DNA of 64,000 bases from Humulus lupulus (taxonomy: Eukaryota; Streptophyta; Magnoliopsida; Rosales; Cannabaceae), in contig NC_084794.1 in NCBI RefSeq assembly GCF_963169125.1, positions 118,458,358-118,522,357 of the forward strand, in the 5' to 3' direction. How positions within the stretch are numbered: position 1 is the stretch's first letter; each line of letters opens with the position of its first letter. This document shows, piece by piece, positions 25,024 to 35,200 of this stretch. The notes below the pieces were generated by a model. That model searched no databases, was not told the DNA's origin, and saw nothing but the letters and a program-made list of their open reading frames with translations. Position numbers and translations under genes: made by a program.

Positions 25024-26650
25024 ATGTCTTTCTTTGCAGAAGGAAGTTCCATGACTAGACCTTCTCTACCGAATGATACTAACTATCATTATTGGAAAGT
25101 CAGAATGAGGGTGTTTATCAAGTCACAAGATGAAAGGGCTTGGAGATCTATACTATATGGATGGACTCCACCAACTGATAAAGGCAAAGAAGGTAATACT
25201 AAGGTAAAGTCTAAACTCGAATGGTCTACTGAAGATGAAAAATTATCTAGTTACAATAATAAGGCTTTGCATGCGATCTTTAATGGAGTTGGTGAATGAT
25301 TTATAAAATTGATTTCTTCTTATGAGTCTGCAAAAGAGGCTTGGAAATTCCTTCAAACTTAATTTGAAGGGACTACTGATGTCAAAAGATAACGCTTTAC
25401 CATGTTGCAAACTAAATTTGATGAATTGAGAATGTTAGAATCTGAAACTTTATTTGAGTTTTAAGAAAAATTGTCTGACATTGCTAACGAGTTTTTTGCT
25501 TTGGGTGAGAAACTTGATGAATTTGGTTTAGTTCGAAAAATAGTTCGTGTACTTCCAGATAGATTTGACACAAAGCTTCTGGAAATAGAAGAAGCAAATG
25601 ATTTTGGCAAAATGAAGGTTGAAGAGCTAATGGGCTCTTTGAGAATGTTTGAACTAAACCAACAGATCAAGCAAAAAGATAAGTCGAAATCCTCAGGTGA
25701 GAAAAATAAAGGTATTTATTTTAAAGCTTCTGAAAAAAAAAATTCTAATAATGATGAGGATGAAGAAATGGCCTTGTTGACAAGAAATTTCCAAAAAATA
25801 ATCTGTCAAAATTCCCTAAAAGTGACACATCTTCTAAACCTTTTAATTCTACTAACAAAAAGGGTATCCAATGCAGAGAGCGTGAAGGTTTTGGTCATAT
25901 TCAATCAGAATGTGCCAATACTTTGAAAAATAACAAAAAGGGGCTTTATGTCACTTAGAGTGATGATGAGACCGAAAGCAGCGAATAAGATGAGGGAAAT
26001 GTTGCTTTAACCTCTGTTTTGTCTAGTGTTTTTCAGGAAAAACTTGTGTGTTTGAACAATACTATCACTGAAAGCAATATTGATGGTGTAGTCTCAGATT
26101 CTGATGAGTCAGAAATCAATGATGATTTATTAACTGAATCTTACACGGTAATGTATGGTAAGTGGATACAAGTTTATGCTGAAAATCATTCTTTGACAAA
26201 AATTAATAAAAAAAAATTCTCATAACATCAAGGAACTTGAGATAAAAAACAAAAGTTGTGAATCTAAATTGTGTTAAAAAAGGTCTGAAATTAACTATTT
26301 AACAAAAGAACTTGAAAATCTGAAAAGAAATGTTAATATGTTAAATCCAGGTTCGTCTATTTTTGATGAAATTCATAACACAGGGCAAATAAGTTATGCT
26401 GAGTTGGGATTTGTTGAATCTCAAATTAAAATGGACACACAATTTTGTAAATCTGAGAAAATTCGTACTGGGTGTTTTGATCTAACATTGCAGGTGTCTG
26501 ATAATGCAAGTGGGTCTTCTGTACCTACATAGGAGAAGCGATCAGGTAAGTATGACAGATTTTGTGAACAATCCAGAAAATTTGTTCCCATTTGTCATTT
26601 TTGAGGTGTAAGAGGTCACATTCCACCTAAATGTTTTACTTTGCACAATA
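25024..26650 (+). pseudogene. SIRE-type Copia gag, degenerate
   Basis: The frame starts MSFFAEGSSMTRPSLPNDT and continues into a UBN2-type gag (YHYWKVRMRVFIKS; ESETLFEF; LPDRFDTKLLEIEE). Stops interrupt it at about 25297, 25361, 25390 and 25462, most of them explicable as CAA to TAA or CGA to TGA. After a frameshift near 25795 a zinc knuckle appears at about 25872 (CREREGFGHIQSEC); its second cysteine has become arginine (TGT to CGT). An acidic WSDDE-like motif after the knuckle, here with stop for Trp, is typical of the SIRE lineage. Confidence 0.85.
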
Positions 26651-26769
26651 TGTTCAGGTTCAATTATTTTGGAAAAACTAATAAAAAGCAAAATAAACAT
26701 TTTTCACCAAAACAAATATGGATAAAGAAAGCAAAATGTCTTGCTGGTTTTTCTTGCTTTAAAACTAAA

Positions 26770-27291
26770 ACTACCGCTTCTCAAATGTGGTATTTTGTCA
26801 GTGGTTGTTCTAGACACATGGCAGGTAACAGAGACTTTCTTGTCAATATTTGACCTATGCAATGTGGTGGAGTGACATTTGGAAATGGATTAGCTGGAAA
26901 TGTTATTGGGATGGGAATGCTGAATTTTGAAGGCTTATTAAAGCTTAAAAATGTGATGTTAGATGAAGAACTAAAAGCTAATTTACTTAGCGTTAGTCAA
27001 ATCTGTGATCAAGGGTATACTGTCAATTTTGATAGTGATCATTGTTATGTTCTCAACAATGATAAGAAATGTGTTTTGCAAGGTTTTAGATCTAGTGATA
27101 ATTGTTACACTCTCACTCCTGTTCTTACATGTCACTCAGCCATAGATAACACCACTGATCTATGGCATGAAAAACTTGGGCACATAAACTACAAAAAATT
27201 GAAAAAGTTGTCAAATGCAGAGATTGTTCGAGGGTTGCCTAAATTAGGCAAAGAATCTGTGAGTAAACATGAACCTTGCCAGCTTGGTAAG
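26770..27291 (+). pseudogene. SIRE-type Copia protease remnant and integrase N-terminus
   Basis: MWYFVSGCSRHMAGNRD (about 26788) is the GAG-pre-integrase border, where the usual DSGCS(R/T)HM aspartate is replaced by Val. LLSVSQICDQGYTVNF and LWHEKLGHINYKKL follow (the His pair of the integrase zinc-binding HHCC domain), then HEPCQLGK at 27270-27291. The frame then stops being Copia because the Tat-type Gypsy element is inserted between codons; it resumes with KQLKITHKG at 40053. Confidence 0.88.
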
Positions 27292-28200
27292 TGTTATCCC
27301 CATTTCCTGACATGGGCCCGGGACGGCGGTTTAGGCCCATGGACTGGGCGCTCGAATGTGGGCCCGGCCCAAGTCCGCTTGGTAAAGGAATATCTGGGGG
27401 GGCACGGCCTTAGTGCTCTTCGGGGCCCTGATGATGATCCAGGATGGTTGTCCGGGAGACGTACAGAGCTCAAGCCCCGTTGAAGTACGCGTGAATGTTC
27501 CCGGAGCCTGGTTCGGTCCGAGCCTGTGGTAAACAAAGAGGGACAAAGGTAAACGTACCCGGATTAGGTCGTCCCCAGTTGGTAAGGGAAAGCGTCCGTG
27601 ACTCTGAAGCCGTCCCACTCCGCGTGGGGGTTGTCCCCACTTTTCGTCTACAGAAAAGGTCACCTCGAGATTGCATGCCGCTGTTTCTGATCTGCGCTGC
27701 CAAGTACTCTGACTGATCTTGTCCCCTGAATCTGCCTCGTAACTCGAAGTGCTGCCCAGACCAAAAGCACTGTTTTGTCGGGCGAAGTATAGCTCTTGGG
27801 CCACCTTATTGGGCCTTGATTAGTCTTGAATTTATGTATGTTTTATCTTTTATATTGGGCTTCCACTAGAGAAGCCAAGAGTATCCATATCTCTGATGGG
27901 CCCGGGTTATACCCGGCCCGGGTTATACCCGGCCTAGACCCAGTGTTCCCATGAGTCTATAAATACAGGCTATAGAACACTGGAAAAAGGACCTCTCTTT
28001 GACTAGTATACAGTTACTCTACCAAAACATAGAGAGAAACTCCATCGTAAAAGACTTTCTAAGCTCTAATACAACTAACTCACGGACTAAGGCTCATTAA
28101 CGCCCCAACCACGTAAAAACCTTGTGTTAATCTTCTACATTCTATATCTTTATTCTTGGCTAATATCTATTAGTATGGTTTCCGAAAATCTTGGTAAACA
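27292..28200 (+). repeat. Left LTR of Tat-type Gypsy element
   Basis: It runs TGTTATCCCC...GGTAAACA, 909 bp. A TATA box TATAAATA is at 27958-27965. Compared with the right LTR (890 bp), it carries one extra 16-bp copy of CCCGGGTTATACCCGG near 27900 and three extra bases near 27750; otherwise the differences are scattered single bases, so the insertion is younger than the host SIRE element. Confidence 0.95.
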
Positions 28201-28222
28201 TTTTGGTGCTTTCATTGAGAGC
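28201..28222 (+). promoter_or_regulatory. Putative primer binding site of Tat element
   Basis: TTTTGGTGCTTTCATTGAGAGC follows the LTR end directly. A TGGTGCTTTCATTGAGAGC-type site is common in this group of plant Gypsy elements. I did not assign the tRNA. Confidence 0.6.
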
Positions 28223-28259
28223 TGAAGGAAGCTAGTGCTAACGTCAAGCCTTTACTACA

Positions 28260-31200
28260 ATGGTGAACACACGACACACGACCTTCGACCCTAGCAATCT
28301 AGAGCAGGGCAACAGAGACTCGCTTCCTTCACAACATCTCCCTCAGGATCTGCCCGAGAACGCGCCTCCTCAAACATCTCACCATGACAAGTCACAAGAC
28401 TACGAGGGTGGGACAGAATACGAAGAGGAAAATGAGGAGGAATATTATGAAGAGGAAAATGAGGGGGAATACCACGACGAAGCTGCGGATCCTGAGATCC
28501 CCGAAGGAGAGCCCAACCAGCAGGACCTGGAGGTGATCAGACTGAGGCAGCAAGTCCTGGAGCAGGAGGCCAGGATCGCTGAGCAAGCGGAGGTGCATCG
28601 AAGGATGCAAGAGTCTCTCCAAGGCCTATAGGCATTCATAGCCGCGCAGGGTCCGACAGCCAATCCCATGACTGGCCCACTTCCAGGAGCGCAGCAGCCT
28701 GCTCCACAAGCCCGAGCCGGGGTCCCAGAAGGAGCAAGCTCGGCCCCTCCCCTGGAGCCGTTTCCTGAGCCAGCTCCAGGAAACCCGGACAGGGAGAAAA
28801 AGAAGGCCGGTGGAAAGACCTGAGAAAATACCACCCCGATCGGAAAGGCTGGGACCCATTCCAGGCCGCTCCCTAGGAAAGAGAAGGTGCGCCCCATCCC
28901 AGGACGAGGCCACCCGATCGATCCGCAGGGGACACGGCCGTGGAATGCACAGCCCCGACACGCCCCAGGGCGAGATGGGCGTGATAGATCTTTGTACCCA
29001 AGTGCCTCGGTTAACAAGAACCGTCGAGAACGGCCTCGCAGTGAGGAGCGTCACGCCCTCAGTTCAGGGGACGATACGTCCCAAATAGACTTACGCGACA
29101 GACTGAACGCTCGGAAAGAGCAGGCCCGTAAGGAAAAGATCCTCCCCCGAGGTGACGACCTCAGAAACAACATCAACGACAGGAGGAACGAAAGAATCCC
29201 CCTGGAAGACGGCACGGCTAGGTAGCTCATGGAGCAGCTGGCCACTTTGAAAAAGGTCACGGACCGCTTGGTCCGCAAGCAGGAAAGCGCGGACACCGAC
29301 TCTGATGAGGAGGATAAAGAGCCCTGCGTGAGGCACATCCTGGACGCTGTACTCCCCAAGGGGTTCAAGATGCCAATCCTCGCCGCCTATACTGGAAACA
29401 CCGACCCCAGGGACCATCTGTCCCGATACAACCGGCTCATGACAGTGGCCCACGTCAGTGACGACGGCAAGTGCCTTTGTTTCTCGATCACTTTGGGTGG
29501 TCTTGCCGAAGAGTGGTGGAAGAGACTTAAGCTGGGATCCATCCAATCCTGGTCCAGGCTGCAGTCCGTGTTTCGCAAGCAGTTCGTGGCCGCCATGAGG
29601 ATGGACATGCAGATCAGCGCCCTCGCAAATATCAAACAGCTCCCCACAGAGACCTTGAGGGCCTACATCCAGCGCTTCACCGAAGAAGCCTCCAAGACGA
29701 AAGTGGATGACGGGCAGCGCCTGGTGGCACTACAGTCCGGGATCCGGGCCGGGTCCCCCCTCTGGGATGACATGCAGCGTAGCAAGGCCGCTACCCTGGA
29801 AGAATTCATCAGGAGGGCCCAAGGATTCATCAACTGGGAAGAAGCTCAGATTCAGGCTTTTAGGTGGCCTTCGGCTCCACAGCCCAGCGCCCAGGCGTTC
29901 CTGGGGTACGGGACACAGTACCCGACGCAGTCCTATACCGCACCCCCCGTCGCCCCGGGACCGGTCGTCGCGCCTGGAATCAACTACACCCCTACGGTGT
30001 ATGGCCCTGTCACTTCGGGGTATGCCCCGGCCCAATCCACCCGCTACTCCGGATATGGAGTCGCACCGGCAGGGCACAGCGTCGCCCTTGTCGGGGCCCA
30101 GCACTCACAGGCAGGAGTGACTGAAGCGAGCGTAAACCCTTCCCGGGGGAAGCGATCTGGCAAAGGCCAAAACCGGCCCGAGCCAGTCAAGAAGGGAAGG
30201 AGGGGCTACGAGCCCCAATATTCAGAGTACATCAATCTGGTGGACACCAGGGAGAACATCTACCTGGCCACAGAAAGGGAAGTTCACTACCGAAAGCCCA
30301 GCCCCATGTTCAAAAAGGGAAGGAATCCGAGGGATACCAGCAAAAGGTGCGCCTATCATAAGGATGTGGGCCACACCACCGAAGAATGCTGGCAGCTCAA
30401 GGATGAAATCGAAAATCTCATCAAGCTGGGGCACCTCCACCAGTGGGTTAGGATGCCCATGGGAGTCCTGAGCCTGTCAGCGGGCCCCGGACAGCCCACG
30501 GTCCCGGGAACGCCCCGGGCGTACCCGCCTCAGGGAGGGTATGCACAAGGACCAACGACGCCGGCCCCTCAGGGGCCCCCCGTCACACAGGTTCCCGACC
30601 CTGGCATGCCTTACCCCTCAGGGGCCGCACCCCCTCGAGTTGACGGACATGTGGCCACTATCTCGGGCGGACCTCACCTGGGAGGACCGTCCTGGAACGA
30701 CCAAAAGTGCTACCTAAGCGAGCTAGACCATGATCAAGAGGTATGCGCCCTTGTCCAGGCCCCAGCTCAGCGCCCTAAGTTGATGAACCTCCCCATAACC
30801 TTCACGGAGGACGACGCCCGCAATGTCCATTTTCTGCATCACGACCCGCTGGTCATAGATTTTCAAATCGCCAACAAGTTGGTGTCCCACGTGTTGGTGG
30901 ACGACGGGAGCTCCGTCAACCTCTTGTTCAAACCCGCTTTCATCGCCATTGGCTTGACTGAAGCGGATCTGGAATCATGCCCTACCCAGATTTACGGCTT
31001 CAACGGGGACACACTTCTCCCCATGGGAAAGATCCAGCTGCCCGTTACGCTGGGCAGTGAATTGCAGCACTCGTTCAAGTTCTGCACCTTTGTTGTGGTG
31101 GACTGCCCCACCGCTTACAACGTCAATTTTGGCCGGCCCGCATTAGTCGAGTTCGGGGCCATCACCTCCATCCCTCATCTTTGCATGAAGTTCCCATGCG

Positions 31201-31289
31201 ATAACGAAGGGGTGGGGACTGTCCGGGGAGACCATAAGAGCGCCCGGAAGTGCTACCACATGTCGGCTCGACCAATATATATGGTCTAG
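28260..31289 (+). pseudogene. Tat-type Gypsy gag and protease, with in-frame stops
   Basis: One frame runs from ATG 28260 (MVNTRHTTFDPSN) to 31289 and on into pol, interrupted only by stops at 28629 (TAG), about 28820 (TGA), 29223 (TAG) and 31287 (TAG), at least three of which look like CAG to TAG or CGA to TGA changes. The gag core (retrotransposon gag domain: EEWWKRLKLGSIQSWSRL) lies at about 29510-29850, with a Tat-type knuckle CAYHKDVGHTTEEC near 30350. The protease has VLVDDGSSVNLLF near 30890, the DxGSS active-site form usual in these elements. A proline-rich linker (30480-30650) separates the two. Confidence 0.9.
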
Positions 31290-33636
31290 GAAGAACCCGT
31301 AGGGGACTTCGTCGACCCGATTCCTCCCCCGCCAGCTGGGAGGGTCATCCGGGAAGAAGATGACCTAGACCCGAGGATAGGGGACGACCGCATCCTGGAA
31401 CCAATGGACGAGATAGAGGAGGTATGCATCAGTGACACTGATCCAACCTGGATCATCCAAGTCGGAAAGAGTCTGCCGGCGAATGCTTGGGCCACCATCA
31501 TCGCCCAAGTTAAGGAAAACCAGGATATCCTGGCATGGTCTCACTCAGACATGACTGGGATCGACCGCAACATCATCTGCCACGCATTAAGTATTGACCC
31601 AAACGCGACCCCGGTCTGCCAGAAACGCAGGCCTTTGGGGACAGAGAGGGTCGAGGCCCTTAAGCTGGAAGTTGAGAAGCTGTCTTCTATCAACTTCATA
31701 CGCGAGGCTGTGTACCCCGTGTGGCTGGCCAATCCCGTCTTGGTGCCGAAACCAAACGTGACATGGAGAACGTGCATCAACTTCACGGATCTCAACAAAG
31801 CCTGTCCGAAGGACTGTTTCCCGCTGCCCCGGATCGACAAATGGTGGATGCTATGTCCGGGTACGAGACCTTGAGCTTCATGGATGCTTACTCTGGCTAC
31901 AATCATATCTCTATGCATGTGGCAGACCAGGAGCACACCATTTTCCAGACCGATAAGGGGATATACTGCTACATAGTCATGCCTTTCGGATTGAAAAACG
32001 CCGGGGAAACCTACCAAAGGCTTGTCAATCGGATGTTCCGGGCGCAGCTAGGGTGAAACATGGAAGTCTACATCGATGACATGCTGGTCAAGTCCAAGAC
32101 TTCTGGGAAGCATGCGGACGATCTGGACGAAGCTTTTGCATTCATTCGGAAGTACGAGATGAAGCTGAATCCCAAAAAATGCACTTTCGGCGTGGCCTCC
32201 GGGAAATTCCTGGGCTTCATAGTGAGTTTCTAGGGAATAGAGGCCAATCTAGATAAGATCAAGGCGCTGGTTGATATGGCCTCCCCCCGGAAGCATAAGG
32301 ACGTACAAAGCCTGACAGGGCGGATAGCCACCTTGAGCCGTTTTGTTTCCAAAGCCACGGACAAGTGCATCCCATTCTTCAACGTCCTTCGGGGGAGCCA
32401 GCGTTTCGAATGGTCAGTTGAGTGTGAAGAATCTTTTCGTAAACTGAAAGAACACCTGGCCCAAGCTCCGATTCTGGCTAAACCGGTGGATGGGGAACCT
32501 CTGTACTTCTATCTGGCAGTGACAGAACACGCGATCAGCGCAACGTTGGTGTGGGAAGAGGAAAGGACGTAGCTCCTGGTGTATTATGTAAGTAAGCGAT
32601 TGTTGGACGTCGAGTCTCGGTATCCACTGATCGAGAAGCTGACCTTTTGCCTGCTAATGGCATCCCGGAAGCTCCGGCCGTACTTCCAAGCCCACGCCAT
32701 AAAGGTCCTGACCAACCACCCCCTTCGGCAAGTGTTACAGAAGCCCGAGTCATCGGGAAGGCTCCTGAAGTGGGCCATGGAGCTGAGTCAGTTCGACATA
32801 TCCTACGTCCCTAGAGTATTTATCAAGGGACAAGCCCTGGACAATTTCATCGTTGAGTGTCCGGGGTATCTCAGGAAGACAATGACCCCGGGGCCCCCGC
32901 GGCACCTGTATGGAAAGTCTTCGTGGACGGAGCCTCGAACGAGAACGGGGCCGAGGCCAGGATCATCTTGGTGTCACCACAGGGGCACCAGTTACAAAAT
33001 GCTCTTTGTTTCCAGTTTAAAGCGTCGAATAACGAAGCGGAGCATGAAGCTGTCCTAGCCGGGCTGTGTTTGGCCCGGGAGGTCGGGGCAGTGAACCTGG
33101 AAATCTATAGTGATTCCCAGCTAGTTGTCAGGCAAATCTCGGGGGAATATCAAACGAAAGGAGAGCGAATGGCGGCCTATGTGACCCGGACAACCGAGAG
33201 GACATCAACCGGCCACACTCCTTACTCCATGGTTTATGGATGCGAAGCCGTCATCCCCATCGAAATGACCGTCCCGTCTCACCGACGAGACACGTATAAT
33301 CCCATCCAGAACCACGCCTTGCTTCAAGAGTCACTAGATCTCATCGAGGAAATCCGGGAGGAATCACAGGTACAGCTGAAGATGTACCAAGGGAAGATCG
33401 CGCGGCACTTCAACTCGAAAGTCAAGAGCCAAAAGTTCGGAGCCGGCGACTTAGTCTTGCGGAGAGTCTTCCCTGCTACTCAAGATCCGAGAGTGGGGGT
33501 TCTGGGCCCAAATTGGGAGGGGCCGTATGAGATCCAACACGAAGTGTGCCCCGGGACATACTGCTTGAAGCGACTCAATGGCTCAGAAGTCCTGCGAGCA
33601 TGGAATGCGGAGCATCTCTGTAAATACTATCAGTAG
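31290..33636 (+). pseudogene. Tat-type Gypsy pol: RT, RNase H, second RNase H, truncated integrase
   Basis: RT starts near 31600 (LNKACPKDCFPLPRIDK). A lost A in the run near 31840 shifts the frame. The next frame has SFMDAYSGYNHISMH and the catalytic YIDDM (about 32070), with stops at 32054 and 32232. RNase H follows (VYYVSKRLLDVESRYP). A second frameshift near 32880 leads to the archaeal-type RNase H, with acidic residues in FVDGASNENG, NEAEHEA and YSDSQLV. At about 33190-33200 the text jumps from RMAAYVTRT to TGHTPYSMVYGCEAVIPIEM, the late integrase core. The integrase zinc finger and most of the DDE core are therefore deleted. The C-terminal PNWEGPYEI domain is intact to 33636. Confidence 0.9.
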
Positions 33637-33896
33637 TCGGGAAAACATGTCCCAATTTAATATTTTCATTGCAAACGATGTACGCCTCAGGGAGACCCCT
33701 TTTCTAATAATAAAAATGGCGTGTACAAAACTTCATAAAGAAATATTGTAAAACAATGAGAATCTTTCCCAAGTGACCCCAGACCAGTCTCTGCTCACTT
33801 GTGGGGGGTATCCCGGGTATAAGCGAATACCTGGCGGGGCGCAAGCTCAGGCTAGTCCCGGTTCGGACCAACGAGGTCTGAGTGACATGAACCCTG

Positions 33897-34915
33897 CGAG
33901 CCCAAGACTGGTCTCGCCCGGACGAATGATGTCCGGGGGTATAAATTAAAGGGACCGAGCCCAAGGCTGGTCCCGCCTGGACGGACGATGACCGGGGGTA
34001 TAAATTAAAGGGACCGAGCCCAAGGCTGGTCCCGCCCGGACGGACGATGTCCGGGGGTATAAATTAAAGGGACCGAGCCCAAGGCTGGTCCCGCCCGGAC
34101 GGACGATGACCGGGGGTATAAATTAAAGGGACCGAGCCCAAGTCTGGTCCCGCCCGGACGAACGATGTCTGGGGGTATAAATTAAAGGGACCGAGCCCAA
34201 GGCTTGTCCCGCCTGGACGAACGATGTCAGGGGATATAAATTAAAGAGACTGAGCCCAAGGCTGGTCCTGCCCGGACGGACGATGTCCGGGGGTATAAAT
34301 TAAAGGGACCGAGCCCAAGGCTGGTCCCGCCCGGACGGACGATGTCTGGGGGTATAAATTAAAGGGACCGAGCCCAAGGCTGGTCCTGCCCTGACGAGCG
34401 ATGTCCGGGGGTATAAATTAAAGGGATCGAGCCCAAGGTTGGTCCCGCCCGGACGAGCGATGTCCGGGGGTATAAATTAAAGGGACCGAGCCCAAGGTTG
34501 GTCCCGCTCGGACGAGCGATGTCCGGGGGTATAAATTAAAGGGACCGATCCCAAGGCTGGTCCTGCCCAGACGAACGATGTTCGAGGGTATAAATTAAAG
34601 GGATCGAGCCCAAGGCTGGTCCCACCCGGACAGACGATATCCGGGGGTATAAATTACGGGACGGACGATGTCCGGGGGTATAAATTAAAGGGACCGAGCC
34701 CAAGGCTGGTCCCGCCCGGACGGACGATGTCCGGGGGTATAAATTAAAGGGACCGAGCCCAAGGCTGGTCCCGCCCGGATGAACGATGTCCGGGAGTATA
34801 AATTAAAGGGACCGAGCCCAAGGCTGGTCCCGCCCGGACGAGCGATGTCCGGGGGTATAAATTAAAAGGACCGAGCCCAAGGCTGGTCCCACTCCGGACG
34901 AGCGATGTCTGGGAG
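33897..34915 (+). repeat. 59-bp tandem array, about 17 copies, in the Tat element
   Basis: Units read GGGACCGAGCCCAAGGCTGG, then a CCCGCCCGGACGGACGATG block, then TCCGGGGGTATAAATTAAA. Phase shifts by exactly one base per 60 from 33961 onwards, so the period is 59. One unit near 34655 is internally deleted. Each unit has a TATAAATT motif and an inverted pair CCGGAC...GTCCGG around GGACGATG. The array lies between the end of pol and the antisense gene. Long minus-strand frames across it are artefacts of the repeat. Confidence 0.95.
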
Positions 34916-35200
34916 TGAGAAGCATCCGGTATGCCCCAGTGCAAAGCTGTGGCCTACGATTGGCAAAGGGAGGACAAGGTTCCAAAAATTAAAAACTCGA
35001 CAAATTAGTCAGTTGGTTTAGTCCAGGCCGTTGGAACCAGGACCAAACCCTCATAATCAATCAAGCACGACAATAAAATGAAGTTTCTACTCAGGGAATA
35101 ATAAAAAATATATATATATATATAAAAACCGGAGAAAGCAACATAAAGTGTTTTGGACGCGCGCGCGTCCGGAAAAGTTATAAAATTACAAAAACAAGAA
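34916..35200. other. Spacer between tandem array and antisense gene
   Basis: Mixed sequence with a TA microsatellite (about 35110-35122) and a GCGCGCGC run (about 35158-35167). It may contain the 3' untranslated end of the antisense transcript. No gene was seen. Confidence 0.5.

Noticed and set aside
27287..27291. The same GTAAG comes before both the SIRE LTR (23842-23846) and the Tat LTR (27287-27291)
   Set aside because: The two elements use different integrases and only the Tat copy can be checked on both sides; a shared 5-mer is likely chance.
27294..27804. Frames inside the Tat LTRs (also at 39163-39670)
   Set aside because: They recur in both LTRs only because the LTRs are copies, and they cross promoter sequence.
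28445..29054. Long minus-strand reading frames (up to 190 codons) in the Tat gag region
   Set aside because: They are opposite-frame shadows of GC-rich gag with no family features; the plus frame shows the retroelement motifs.
31541..32017. Minus-strand 158-codon frame over the Tat RT
   Set aside because: It is the reverse of the conserved RT codons and has no independent features.
33897..34915. Regularly spaced repeats that could be read as a CRISPR array
   Set aside because: The units are contiguous 59-bp tandem copies with no unique spacers, in a plant retrotransposon.
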